Source of the DNA: Cladocopium goreaui
Taxonomy: Eukaryota > Sar > Dinophyceae > Suessiales > Symbiodiniaceae
DNA: 64,000 bases
Assembly: GCA_947184155.2 (NCBI GenBank)
Contig: CAMXCT020006760.1
Coordinates: forward strand, 112,001-176,000
Direction: 5' to 3'
Made by a program: the position numbers and the translations under genes. This document shows positions 27,401 through 40,996 of this stretch, piece by piece; the stretch's first letter is position 1, and the number at the start of each line of letters is the position of its first letter. Under the pieces are notes generated by a model. The model saw only the letters and a list, made by a program, of their open reading frames with translations. It made no database searches and had not been told where the DNA came from.

Positions 27401-30400
27401 AAATCCCAAGGCTGGTGCGTTGGCAGGGGACTTGAAGGTCAAATTCCTGCAAACATCACAGCGACAATCCCAACAGTTTGCCTCTTTTCTGAGAATTCGG
27501 AGAAGCCGAAGACCAACCAACAAACTATATAAGATCTGATAGATCTGGAGATTTACCCAAGAGAAATCCCAAAACAAGATGCTTTTGGATATCTTCGGCA
27601 CCTTCCAACGTCCCGAAGGCGCGCAGGATCAGTGTGAAGTAGGGAGGCAGTCGGAAAGCTCCTCCAGCTGCAGGCCGAAGGAAAAAACAAACTGGTCCTT
27701 TGTCAGGTGCAACACCCTCCCCGTGAGAAAATCTTATCTTAACAAATTACTGCGGTTCTGGCAAATCGCGGAAACTCATCTTGCAAATTGATATATTTGG
27801 GGATCCCATCTGGTCGGCTCTGCGGTTTGAAGAGATCAACGATCGTATGTAGTCCATCTCCCTATGCTGCATATGCAGTGAAACAGCATGTTGGTGGTCA
27901 CGGCCTGAGGAACGGGAGCAGAATGGATCCAAATCAGTGAAGTAGTGAAGGATGCGACAAGCAAATGTAGCAAAATCCAAACTTGGGGGGTTACTCTTAT
28001 AGTGGCCACCATTGAAATGATCCATTCAACGATATTGGTTATCCATTTATCCATTCATTTAAAAATAGTATGCAACTATTTGGAAGGTTCCTAAAATAGT
28101 GGCACCCCAAGTCACCATGGCTTTCAATACTAAGTCATGGTCAATCTATGTCAATTTATTTGGATGATTTGGGGTACCCCTATGACTTAGGAAACCGCCA
28201 TTTCGCTGGTTAAGATATTGGGTGTTGGTTGCTTCATTCGTTGTCGCAGCTCCTGCGTACTTCTTGGAAATGGCCTGCAACCTGAGAACGCAGACCAGCT
28301 GCCGCTGCCCCGTTGAATGGGTGGGGCACCCCCAAAAAAAACAATGCAAGAAAACATAAATGTGGCTGAAGCCAACAATAAACCATCTGAGGAAAATTAT
28401 GGTGGGCATACTACACAATAAACCGCTATTCGGGATGGTTTATTGGCTTTACCACGTATGGGTTTTCGCATCAGCTGTTCAGCTGCGGCGCTTTTCCCGC
28501 AAACCATCCAACTTTCCGGCTTGTTTCATTTCCTCGCGCTGCTTGGCGAACATCTCGCGTTTCTTCTTCAAGTCGCCGCCTTCCTGGAAAAATCAACAAA
28601 TCAGCACGCGCAAAGCGACACAAGAAAGTCACTCCACAGCACATCTGTGACACCCAGGGAATTGACTTTTGACAAAAAATGGTAATTATCAAAATTATCA
28701 TCAAACTTATCATCAAAATCATCATCATCATCATCATCATCGTCATCGTCATCGTCATCGTCATCATTGGAATCGTTGGAATCATTGGAATCACTGGAAT
28801 CGTTAGCATGTGATTGTTTAACAATACGTACGTACATGGGTAATAGCAATATATGATAATAACTCAATCATCAGAACAATTGCAATAACCTTTACAACAT
28901 ATAACAACTTCATATTTTTCATAGTTAGAATCACCAAACAAAAGCACTTTTGGGGAATAATGATCGTTCACAGTTTTTGAATCACCAAAACAAACATGAT
29001 AATAATACTGTAATATATCATATTCATTCAATAATCATCAAGACAATCACCAAAAAAATATGATAATCCCATTGGTGATAATATTACAATATTATTGGTT
29101 CAATTAATCATCAAGACAATCCCATTGGTTCTTAATTATGGTTAAAATGGTCAAGAATAGTTTTAAAAGTGTATCATAATGGTTGATCATGGTTAATAAT
29201 GGTCAAGAATGGTTCAAAAAAATGATTAATCTTCAATAATCACATTCCATTAATAATCACAATAAACACGATAGTCATGAATATTATCCATTTTAGCAGA
29301 TCAACAATATCAGCAGATGGACCATTAATGGACCATTAGCTGATCATATTATCATTCCATTGAAAATCCAATGATAATGATAATCACTGGTTGGTGAACT
29401 CCTCTGAAAAATATGAAAGTCAGTTGGGATGATGAAATTCCCAACTGAATGGAAAGTCATAAAAGTCATGTTCCAAACCACCAACCAGGAATAATCAGCA
29501 TCCCCCGCAATGGACTTCTGTCCTCGTAGAGGGTGGCCAAGGTGGTGGCCAAGGTCGGGACGATGATGTCCAGCGCCTCCTTGTCCTCCTTCAAGGCCTC
29601 GAGATGGAGATTTTCCATGGCCGTAAGGCTTTAAGCATGGTGAAAGCATCTAAAATGGGGCTGAAATATTGGATTTTTCGGGGAAAATCTAAGGTTTAAA
29701 CTGTTTAAACCATCTAAAGTTGAAAAAAAAAATGGTTTCAAAGCAATTGAAGGGAAATTAAAGCCTGAAACTGGTTGAAACCATGTTTTTCACCATCTTT
29801 GTTTGGGGTGTTCTTTTAGGTTTTCCCATCATCCAATTTTGGGATTGATAATTCTGGCCACTAACATGCCTAGTTGTTCTTTACAATGAATTTGCCCTGC
29901 TATAGATTGTTGTAGTAATATAAAAGATTATAAAAGTATCCGGCTAGAATAGCTCAGCTGCTGCTGTTGACACAATACTCAGCTGAGTATAGCGGTCTTT
30001 GACAAGAGTAAGTGAGTATAAGTGAGTACTATGTCAAGCTGTTGTTTTTGGACAAGCTGATATTAGAAGAAATGACTAGGACAAGGAAAAATAACAGCAT
30101 AGACAGGAATGACTGCATGAATGTACACCGAGCCGCCTGCACCCAGAACCGCCAGGGAATCCTATGAAATTTTGGCAACGAAAACATGATCAAACCTCCA
30201 GGGCCACCAAGTGGTCACCAAGCCACTGGTGGGAAGAATTCCAAGTTGATGAGATCTGACAAGCAGCTGCGGTATTCTTTTGCTTGCCTCGATGGCGGCA
30301 TGGCTACGGATGCTGGCACTGCTCACCTCCAGCCATTCAGTTGTCAGCATCCAATTCAGCAAATCGTTGGCCAAAACGGACCGAAACAAGGTGGCTTGGA

Positions 30401-33400
30401 GACCACTTTAACATATTATATACCCTCTGGTAATTTAACGTAGCTATTGAAAATGGCCATTAATAGTGGATTTTCCCATTAAAAATTGTGATTTTCCATA
30501 GCTACGTTAAATTACCAGAGGGTAACCATATTCCAACGCACATCTGCCACAGCCCATCCACCTATCCACCTATCCGGGCTCGGGATCAAGTGACAGATGC
30601 ATCAAGAACTCGATGAAGGACATGCGCTTGTCAGCAGTGATTTCGGTCATGAGCCCATAATCCAAGATACCCAGCCGCCCATCACCTTGGAAAGCTGAGG
30701 GGTGCAGCTGGCCCAGTACCTCCATGCCACTTCCCCCAATTGCCCATAGCTGGCAGATCTAAAGGTCGCCCGAAAAAGTCACGCCATCAGTTATCCATGT
30801 GAAACCCACACTCTAGGACCTATCCAAAAGCTCAGCACCAAGAAACAGTGCCGTTTTCCATCAGGTTGGATGATCTGCACTTTCTGAACAATCTTCAAGT
30901 GACAACAATCAGCGGAGCTCCCGCCCCTTCAGAAACTCTGGGCTACCCTGGTTTAGTGCTGGATCTGTTCATATCTTTTAATCAGTTGTGCTGTTGCTGT
31001 CCCGTTTTCGGGGGACTTCTCAAATCTTCTCATAAAGACTGCGAACCACAACTCAAATCCCCCCACATCCCCTCAAAAAACCCTCACTCTTCGCCCAAGA
31101 CACCCATGAGGATGAAATTTCCAGGATGCGGGTCACCATGCAGGTAACCCGTTTCCAGGAACTGAACCATGTAACTGTTGAGCAGCAGCCTGGATTCCCC
31201 CATGGCCTGCAATGCTAGATCCGATTGTAAACCAACCCAGCAAAATCCAGTAGCAAGAGTTAAAAGCCCTTTGATGGGAAAATAAGCTAGGCTAGATACA
31301 AAACTAGAAAGAACTTTGAATTGATGGATTAGATTCTGGGAGTATGGAAGGCTGGCTCTACGAATCACCCCACTGGTCCGTAGAATAGTTGTGCATCACC
31401 ACTCAAACTCATACCCAAATTATCCCAAATTAGTGCAAATGTAGGAAAAGGAATGAAAAAGATAGGTGACCACCCCAAATCAACCACATCTCTTGTGAAT
31501 TTGACCATTTTTCCCGACAATGTCACCATGACTTGGGCCAGTCCAGGCGACTTCACCACGCGCCCAGCTTGCTCCGAGGCGGCTCCAGGCTCCGTCAGCT
31601 TCTTGCCATCCAGCCACTCCTGCGAGAAATCAACCCACAGACCCAAGTTTCATACATGGATATGGGTCAAAACCCTGGTACCTAGTGAACCTCAAAATAG
31701 CTGGGATTTATGGATGTTCATCCCCCTAAAAATGGTATTTTCATAGGTATTGATTCATAGCCACATCTGATGCTCCAGCCAAAAGATCCCAAAGGTCGGG
31801 GCCCGCCTGCACCAAAACCTCACCTCACGGCTTGCACGGCTTGCACGGCTTGCACGGCTTGTCTGTGCCCTAAATCCGTGGGTTCTTCATTGTCTCTCTT
31901 ACAGTGCCCATTTGGAGGTATACCCCATTTTCAGACACGCCCAAATGAAGAGAAAACTCTCGCGGAAGCCCCTGGTTATCATTAGATTCATCAGATGTCA
32001 ATCTCTCAACCACTGGTCCAAAGTTTGAGACACCTTTAGCATCTGACAGTCCATGTCTCATCATGATGGTTTTCTTGTCACTAGAATTCCAATCATCAGC
32101 TCGATGCCGCTGAGGATTTACACCAGTGGCTTCTGACCATCCAAAAACACCACCCAAGACCACCACCAGGCCCAAGTGGCGGTTGGCGAACAAAATCTCC
32201 GGTACCACGATGGTGTCGCGGATCAGCTCGCAGTCCTCCACCGTCTGCGCAAAGCGGCGCTGGTTGGAGGCCTCGATCTCATAGTCCAGTTCCTTCACGA
32301 AGGTCGGAGCCGTCAGGTCGATCAACTCCTGCAAGGTCGGGGAACCGGGGAACAGCTGGGGTGGAAACAGGAACACGGGAAGCAGAAAGAAGAGCCAAAT
32401 GTTAAATGCTCTTAGTAAGTCTTAGACTCCTTAGACATGAAATTGATCAACAAAAGGGGTGAAGCACTCTGACTCGCGCGTTGCCCACTGGTGCGTTCCA
32501 CATCTGCCAATCTGGTCCACAATGAACACCAGCAAGGTCATCCCTTTATACTGGTTGGTTGATTGGGATGGTGAGAATCCCCAAGATAGAATGGCTAGTG
32601 AAATCCCGAAACTCATTTACGACTATGTATATCACTATGTATGTATATATATGTGTGTGTGTGTATGTATGTTTCATGATTTAAATCTCATGACGTTCCG
32701 AAATAATGATCAACCAAGAATCTTCAAGAATCAAAAGAACAAACAAAAATAACACTCATCCTAGAAATACTAACTTAATAAAAATCAACCAACAATATAA
32801 CAATACTAGTCACTACCCTGCTGGACCCGGGACTCCATGAGTTGCTGCGACTGCCGTCGGATCTGGTCGAAGGGCAGCATGGCTCCCAACGCCCCGGCAG
32901 TACGGATCACGTAGAGGTCCAGTGTCGACTGTTCCCGGACCTCACTCGCTGGTGTCATTTCACCACCAAAAGTTTGGGATTTTATGGAAATTAATGAGTG
33001 CGTGTTTGCTGGAAATTGTGAAAATTTTGAGACATGTGGTGTTTTTAACCAAGAAAAAATTGGATAGATCCCCTCAACGATCCCTGGTGCACAACGTACG
33101 ACTGCTACGGGAAATGGCTGACGCTAACCCAAAATGATCAGCTCCAAATGGAAAGTGCCATGATGTTTGGCCACCCATCTTCCATTCCTCCGGCCCCGCA
33201 CTGAACTGTTTGGTCACTTTGGGTTACCCAAATCTTCACCGTCATTCCCGTGACGTCGCGGCGTGAAGTCGTCGTTTCAACCAGAATTATAAATGGAGTT
33301 ATACACTATACGTGATTAACATAAAATATATAGTTATATATAATACATCTATACATACGTATATAATTAATATGTCTATATAAATATATATATATCCTAG

Positions 33401-36400
33401 TAATATCCCATTAACCCATGATCTTTCCCAGAAAACCTATGATCTCCCATGCAATACACCCAGCTGAAAGTTTCACGGCTTCAAATTGAGTCACGTCAGG
33501 ACGCTGCACCTTCACCGCCACGGGCTTACCTGGGACGGGCCCAGCCATGAAGCTTTGAGAGCTGAGAAAAATCACCGTTTCATGAGAAATCGATGGTTTA
33601 TCCCACTTTTTTTTTTCGGGATCCAACCATCCCAGGTAGATTTCCATAGAAGATCCTCAAAAAAATTGGCGATGTTCATCGATTTTCCAGAGTTAAATAA
33701 CCAGAAGGGTGTCCCAAGTCCCATGGACGTTGCCAGCCAAGCTGCCGTTCATGGTTGCCTTGTACACTTGACCTCAGGGGGCGCAAGGCGGGGCTGTAAC
33801 CTGGCCAACTGGGACCAGTGTTGAAGGGAAGAGCGAATCGGAAACATGTTTGAAAATGATACTTATGTGCATATATATATATATATATATATACATATAC
33901 ACATACATATAATATATATATATGCTGATTTGCGATAGGCGCCGATTGTGTCAAGTAAGTGACTACAGGAGGAATTCATTTTTGCTGAACCTGCCGCAGC
34001 GAACTCTCGCTCCCGCATGCAGCATTACAAAAAATATGCTGATATGCTTAATTGCATCTATCACTTCACATGATATTGAACTGCTCTAGCAGCGAGCATC
34101 TGGCTCTGGTTACAGAAAAGTCCAGACTGAAGGAGCGCTCTAGTGTTCCTCTACAAAGGGGGCATGCCAAACATCGCAGTATGACCCCCGTGGGATCATT
34201 TTGGACAAATGTCAGATTCAAGGTTGAAACCTCCAGCCTGCATGCCATCTCCAAATCATTCTCCAATCCATTTTTTTTATTTTTGTTTGCATGTCTGCAA
34301 TGGAAAAGCCCTCCAAATCACAAGTTTAACAGTGAAACTGCGGAACTGCTGAGAAACGCAGGGGATTTGGTGGCTTTCCCCATTCTGAGGCGAGCATCCC
34401 ACCGAAGCGGATGCCACAGGTTCGTCAAAGACGCTCAGGTCTGAGAAGAGCTCCTTTTTTTTGAGCCAATGGGGTGATCAGTTTAAGGGAACATCTTGCA
34501 GGAAACCTGGGAAAATCATGGGAAAAACATGGGAAAGCCGGAAAGACTATGGTTTCTTCCGGTTTTTCCAACAAAACCTACCCATCGAGATGACTTAGAA
34601 GTGGTGCATATGGCTATCACTTGTGTAAGTTAAAGCCTATGATGCCACCATCAGCTGGGATGAAGTTTGCACACGACACTTGCAGAAACTGCGCCAAAAA
34701 CATCCCAAAAAAAGACATCGGCAGCCTGTTTTGGGGGACCTCATCCAGCTGCAACCCCAAAAGGACTCGTTGAACCATCCCAATTGGGGGCTGCTGGTTC
34801 CCAGTCCTTCCCCGAAGGCCCTTAAAAGCCATCAAGTCACGATGGCTGGACGCCCGTTCTCCCCACGTCGCAAGGTCTCCAAGGCCAAGTCTTTGCCAAA
34901 GGGACGGACCTGTTCCAGCAGCTTCTCGTACTCCTGGCAATGGCTCGGGAACTTGGGAAAAACTCAGAGGAAACCATGGGAGGTCAACCTCAAATCTAGG
35001 GCTATCCTGCAAATGTTCTGACAACAATTGGAATTTGGGTACAATCAGCCTCTGCAGGGTTGGCGAGCTTCGTTTTTGCACACTGTTGTGTTGATTGGGG
35101 CCCTGGGAAATACCAGAAAATGGATCGTTTTTAATAGCAAAGATTCAATTTGGATCATATTAGGTACCGGTTTAAGCCATACCTCTATATGTAGATTGGT
35201 GGCTGGTGCCATGCATCTTGACATGGTAAACTCGACTTGACACATGACGATCTAAAGGATATCAAACGATGGGGCAAAAGTATTAACAAGTACCCTTGAA
35301 AAACTTAGGCACGGCCGCTTCATGTGGCAAACCCAATGGTAACCATGCTTTTGAGGTTTGTAAAATCCATCAAACATATGTGCATGTGCATTTGTATAAA
35401 TATGTATGTGTGTGTGTGCATCTGTGTATACATCTAGTATACATATATATATATCCCTCCGGGGCGGACGTTCGCCCAAAGTTTCACGGGGGTTAGTTAC
35501 GTTGTGATTTGTTCAGGATATATGTCAGATTGTTTTAGGGTTTGCTTAGGGTTGGTTTAGATTTTCTTTAGGGTTTGTTTAGGGTTTATTTAGGGTTTGT
35601 TTAGTTAAGTTTCGTATTATTTAGGGTTGTTTTAAGGTTTGCTCACGGTTGTTTAGGGTCTATTTAGGGTTATTTATGGTTGATTTAGGGTTGGTGTGGG
35701 GTTTGTTTAGGGTTTATTTAGGGTTTATTTAGGGTTATTTTATGTAGTGTTCTTTCAAAGTCTTGCGGTTTGTTGAGGTCTCAGTTAGCGGCTCGAAACA
35801 CTGCAAATTACGGAGGATATCTTTGAGATACCTTCAAAACATGATTTTGGCACCGTCTTAGGTAAGCACAAAAATGCCACGAGACGCAGGTAATATCAAT
35901 ATGTTGCATGCTCGCAGTGTGCGAAAAACACGCACGGAAACAACACAGCAGATTGCAGTCCCGCATAGAATTCCGTGGATTTCGGGCAAACGTAGAGCCC
36001 CTAGCGATATATATATATGTGTGTGTGTGTATGTATATGTATCTTAGTATGTTAGTATATACATATGGCATATGTATATATATATATATGCTTGAATTCA
36101 AGGCCAACGTAAGATGCAACCCGAGAGCCTTCAGGTATTCCTTGGGCAGAATATCTGGCCTGCGGCTCCAGGTCAAGACACACCCTCTGCTGCAGTTTGC
36201 TATGGAACATGTCCCATTTATAGACGATTTGTCTATTGAAAATGATGATTTTCCAGGCAACTGTTGAATTACCAGAAGACCCATTGTTGCCGCAGATGAT
36301 CTTCGTTTTACCATCAGGGATCAGCCAGGTCCAAGTGAAGGTCTCCAATTTCCCCAGCGTGCCTCGAGGCCCACACCTGCGCGATCTTGATGAAGGTCAC

Positions 36401-39400
36401 CCCCAAATCCGTGATGAGTTCCCTGGCTTCCACGGCTCGCTGCGGCCGCATTTCGTCAGAGCGGTTCAACAGCTCATCCACTTTCAGCTGAAAGGTGTAG
36501 CCTCGGCACTAGGGCTTCAGCCGGACCTTCTAAAACCAGCTGCGGCCTGTGACTCTTTCAGGAGATGGTCGCGCAAGTTATGAAGTGGCCCCTGGTTTTT
36601 ACCACAAAGGATGTCACCAACAACCTACCCTCTCCCACAAAAATAAGGAAATTAAGGAATACCTGTCTTCTTCTATGAGGAAAGCAAAATGGTTTAGAAT
36701 CTCACGTTCCCTACTTTGCCATACGGGGCTCGATCCCACATTTTCCACACACAGTAGCTTCATACCCCATAAAATGGTTGGGTATGATCCATTGTGGACC
36801 CAGGAAGCCCAAGCAGGAAGCCAAGCTACCTCCAACCTTCAAACCAGCCTCCACGAACCTGCACCAAGCGCACGAGTCAGAAAACACTCACCCGGAAATG
36901 AGGAAAAAACATTAGATCGGCATTCTTATAATACCATTAGATGTTGAATTTAAAATTTAGGTATATTTGGGCTGTGGTTTTATATGGTTTTATCATGCTT
37001 TTATATGGTTTTATCATGGTTTCATACGGCTTTATAATGTTTTCTATATGGTTTTATTATGGTTTCAATGGTGAAATCCTCACATGTTTATGTCTCCTGC
37101 CTGATCCAATTGATCCCTTGATCCTATCCCGTGCCTGGAGATCAGTTGGAAAGGCCTGCGCTGCCAGTAGCTCCGAATTCGGCCGAAGTCCTGGGTGAAT
37201 TCGGAGAAAAACAGCAGAGCTAGGCTTCATAAATTGCTTCATAATGGTTCAGTGATATATGATATAACTATCATATTATATATATATCTTGATATAACTT
37301 GATATAACTACTTAACCAACTCATATATAATAAGTTGATAGAACTGTAAAGAACTTGGTTTATATTTAAAATAAGTTGGTTGAAATGGGGGCTATTTTTA
37401 CCAACTTATATCAACTTATTATATCCTGGATTGGCGCCATAAGCTCAGGGTTTTTTGCCCATTGAAATGATTGGATGAGGACTCCCAAGGGGGAAAAAAA
37501 CTCATCCGAAGACACTGGGATGTTACCACACATCAAGCAGAGGAGTTGGCCTGTAAAAAGAGGTCAGCTGTTTGGAAGAAATCCTTCACCCTTTTCCTCA
37601 AAATTCAGAACTCCAAAAGCAGTGACCACAGATTTCCATGGGTTGGTGTTCAAGTTCCAAAAGAAAAACGACTTGTTATGTATAACTTGAATCTCTATTT
37701 GTGTAATGCAATCCACACCTTTTACATCCTTTAACCAAGTGTTTGTTTGGTGTGTCGACCAAATCCTCACCTGTTTTGGCACACATGTGATCTCTTTCTC
37801 AGTGTCAAATCTGTTCCCAAAACAAACATGGTGCAACATGGTGCAATTCGGTGCAATCTTCAAAAGGAATGGGGAAGATCATGGCAGCCAACATGGTCCG
37901 CATCGGCCCAGGCGCATAGTCCCTGGGCAGTTCGTCCAACCAGGGCTGAGGCCCACGACGCAGCGCCAGCAGCGCCACAAGGGCGGTGCCCACGCCTCAC
38001 CAAGGGCCAAAACCATGGGAAAATCTTGGGAAACTACCAGGAAAAGTGGGAAGCAACCGGGAGGGCTGGATATAACCATGAAAATCTTCGGAAAAAAGTC
38101 GTGTGCAGGGGATTTATCGGGAGAAATGGAGGTTCAAACATAATGATTATAGCCCAGTTGTCATTGGGTCATAGCGCAAGTACGAGTAGCAGGTAGCCAC
38201 ATTTATATGCCTGTCTTCTTACCCAACTAATCTGACAAACCCAATCATAAACCATTGCCGATTTACATTTAGGTTGTATTAAGACCAACCCCGCTCCCCA
38301 TACACCCAAATAAGCACATATTGGGTTTGCCACATTGGGTTGGTTAGTCAACAGGAAATTCAGCAAGACAAAATGAGGCAACTAATGGCCCAAATGGGAT
38401 TCCCCCCTTTTCACCCGCTTCACAAAATGAGGTCCTTGCCAGTCCAACAAACCCCGAAAAAAAAACCTCCCGACTTGGATGTGCATCCCACTAAAACTGG
38501 GCATATACATATACATATATATATATATTAGTATATCCCATTGATAAGTGTCTAGCTATCCACTGGAATACATCTCCATCCCATTGCAACCCCCAACCCC
38601 CAACCTCCAACCCCCCCAACCACCCACCTGCCGGGATCTTCACTGGATCTAACTGTTCGGGATGCGCCAGCAGCGCGGCCAACTCAGGTGGCATGTGGAC
38701 AGCCAGCTTGGCAAAATCCTTGGGCAACAGCGCCTCCACCTGAAACCAGCTGATTCCAAGCCACGCCCCAAACAAAATGTTGCGAAATTGGATGCTTCCC
38801 CATCCATTGTCATCTTAAGCATGACAAAAGACTGAACTGCATTGTTTTCTGCATTTGTTCGCTTTTAACGTTGCTTTCGTTGCGGAACTCGGTCACAGAG
38901 ACTCTTCCGCAACACCATGATCTATGTATCGTCATTTTGGGAAATTGCTATGTCCCAAACAAGACTTTATCATATGAGCAATCTCGAAAATCCTAGGTTC
39001 ACGGAAAGAACATCCACAAATTCGGGAAGGTCGCATCGCTTACCACACGTTTGCACAAAAATGATATATGGCAAACTTGGAGGACTCTGAGCTATCTGAG
39101 GAGGAGTGCTACTGGAAGAGGTGCTTTGCAAATCTCTTTTTCCCCACCTGCCAGGTGAGACTACACTGTTGCATGGACAGCCAGCTTGTTGGCTGGCCAC
39201 CTCTACACAGCCACTCTAAAGCGAGCTCTCCAGCTCTCCGGGCGTACAAACCCGAATGCTATGGCACTTGCGAGCTTTCCGGGCCCCTGCGGGCCCGAAC
39301 CTTTGCCAGAAAGAATGTCAGGTAGAATGCCAGTCTATCTATCTATCTATCTATGAATCTATCTAGCTAGCTAGCTAGCTAGCTAGCTATCTGTCTGTCT

Positions 39401-40996
39401 ACCATATCATGGTCTCTTGAGAAAACATGAGAAAACCCATTGGACTCGTTTGGGCCACCGTACCGCACCTCTGAACAAAAGTGAAACAATTTGGAAAACC
39501 GACCAAAGATAACGATGGGAAAAATGTTGTAAAAACAACTCTTTAATTATAAGATAAACTCTAGCACCCACGCATTCACACCTGGATCCCCACCAGATTC
39601 CTGGCTTTCCGGGACGCGGGCCTTGCTGGTAAGGTCCTTGATAGCAACCTTCAGTTCCTTGGGCTGTCAGAGGTTGTCCAGATTTCCTTCGTACATTGGA
39701 TCATTCTAATAAAGCTGCACCCTATAGCTTCGCCGTCCTCCCAGAACATCGGATCCATCATGATCCATCCACCCGTCCCCTCCCAAAAAGGGGAAAAAAA
39801 CCGCCTCCCCATATCCTTCCGGAAGCCCATCCACCGTCCCAGGCTCTGGCGGCACATCCACCGTGGGAAGCTTCAAGTCCTTGAGCTCCTTCGGTAAGAT
39901 CTTGGAGGCAGAGCTGCTGAGCTGCGCTGCCTGCTTCTCCAGGTCCTGGACTTGGGTGGGGAAAAGTGGTTGATGATAGGATGAAACGTGACTTCTCAAA
40001 AAAGCAGCTGCAAAAATGATGATTTTTTCAACATTTTGGGGTGGGCTACTAGTAGCGTTCTTCGCTGCAAATGTCCTTTCATTCAAAAAATGGCGAACTT
40101 GCATCATCGGTCATCCAATCACCCTTACCCGCGCCCACAAATGCCTTCAGCAGGATTTCAGGTGACTTGGTGTAGCGCGCTGCTGCCTGTTCCAGGTCTT
40201 TTCCAAGCTTCTCCTTGGCTTGACCCAGGGGACTTGCAAAAAGAGAAAGCACATGATACCTAGGGCGCCACAGCATTGACCAGTGTCGGAAGCACGGGAG
40301 GAATAGCAAAAATGTGCATAAAGGAAGTCTAGAACATTTTTAAATGTATATATTAATATATTAAATTATATATTTAGATTGTGTAACCGGTTGGTGGGTG
40401 TGCCCCCTCCACAACACAAAAGCACACGAAAGTCATTAGGGACCATCAACATCCATCAACCAATGTGCAGAGAATCAAAACATTAAAAGAAAAAACACAT
40501 TATTCGAAAGCACCAACCCACCCAGCCCGGTGGACCCAGCTCCAACCACCCTATCCCATCAGCATCCAAGGGGCTGGGTTGAAGTTTGTGAGGCCCAAGC
40601 CCTTCTCAACATCCTTGGAGATGTGACACGCAAGCCATCTTTGGCAGTAAACAATCCAAGTTTCAGCCCCCCAAGGTTGAACCCATACCAAAATTGCTGA
40701 GTCTCAACAAGACATCTAATATCGCCTCAATACAGTCAAGCATCTGTCACTTCGGGCACTTCCACCACCTTCTTCAGCACGTTTCGCTTCACCGCTTTCC
40801 TGCCCCTGCCCTGCCTGCCCTGCCTGCCCTGCACCAGCCCAGCCGTTGCACCCAAGGCTGCGCCCATGGTCAGTAAGCTACCAGCCTTCAGTGGTCGGGC
40901 GCTGCTCCCTGTGGGCAGCGCCAAACCGCCGTGGCCGCCATGGCTCAACGGGGAGGGCACCGCACCACGTGGCACCACGAAGGATTGCTCCTCCAT
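24406..40996 (-). CDS. ABC1/UbiB-family atypical kinase (ABC1K/ADCK-like)
   Basis: ABC1K proteins are protein-kinase-like ATPases of mitochondria and plastids that support ubiquinone, plastoquinone and tocopherol metabolism. Start ATG at 40996; a basic, Ala/Gly-rich leader suggests a transit peptide. Exons: 40996-about 40770, 40232-40129, 39950-39835, 39663-39582, 38739-38628, 37995-about 37890, about 37193-37140, 36487-36363, 36159-36129, 34933-about 34860, about 34445-34390, 33772-33734, 33529-33477, 32940-about 32817, 32328-32161, 31619-about 31545, about 31185-31100, 30685-about 30600, 30394-30327, about 29600-29525, about 28588-28475, 27661-27602, 27366-27326, 27058-26991, 26460-about 26375, 25831-25680, 25503-25381, 24935-about 24830, about 24579-24406 (stop TGA). 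Motifs in order: TFIKIAQVWASRPD (KxGQ region), ASVGQVYKA (Ala-rich loop), PVAVKVQRPDV (catalytic Lys), VKELDYEIEA, HGDPHPGNF (catalytic loop), GRLGILDYGLM (metal-binding), FRLPPYFTLILRAFGTLEG, FPYIARRLIVDDSFRMREAL. The Gly of KxGQ is read as Ala. Family assignment is firm; subfamily and organelle are inferred. Confidence 0.88.
26901..26983 (+). repeat. GGCACCAATCT 11-bp tandem repeat
   Basis: Seven to eight exact copies in an ABC1K intron. The array starts only about eight bases from the donor of exon 27058-26991. Confidence 0.95.
27112..27215. repeat. Palindromic element family 1, copy in an ABC1K intron
   Basis: 104 bp copy in the intron between exons 27366-27326 and 27058-26991, 53 bases upstream (minus strand) of the next exon. 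Confidence 0.88.
29387..29488. repeat. Palindromic element family 3, copy in an ABC1K intron
   Basis: About 102 bp with the same ends and the same internal words as the copy at 13380, about 16 kb away. It lies just downstream (minus strand) of exon 29600-29525. Confidence 0.7.
30421..30524. repeat. Palindromic element family 1, copy in an ABC1K intron
   Basis: 104 bp copy in the intron after exon 30685-about 30600, ending 26 bases before exon 30394-30327. Confidence 0.88.
31826..31864 (+). repeat. GCACGGCTTG 10-bp tandem repeat
   Basis: Four copies of ACGGCTTGC in the ABC1K intron between exons 32328-32161 and 31619-31545. Confidence 0.9.
35528..35740 (+). repeat. Degenerate TTTAGGG (telomere-like) tract
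   Basis: About 200 bp in which TTTAGGG recurs more than ten times, separated by TTTG or TTTA spacers. TTTAGGG is the plant-type telomere unit also reported for dinoflagellates. It lies in a long ABC1K intron, so it is interstitial. Confidence 0.7.
39330..39405 (+). repeat. CTAT and AGCT tetranucleotide repeats
   Basis: (CTAT)n followed by (AGCT)n; the latter is self-complementary. In an ABC1K intron. Confidence 0.9.

Noticed and set aside
27333..27539. 68-codon plus-strand ORF with good composition
   Set aside because: It overlaps the minus-strand ABC1K exon 27366-27326, which restores LEGLGLKSDENFAIVK between two conserved exons; the plus frame is probably a shadow.
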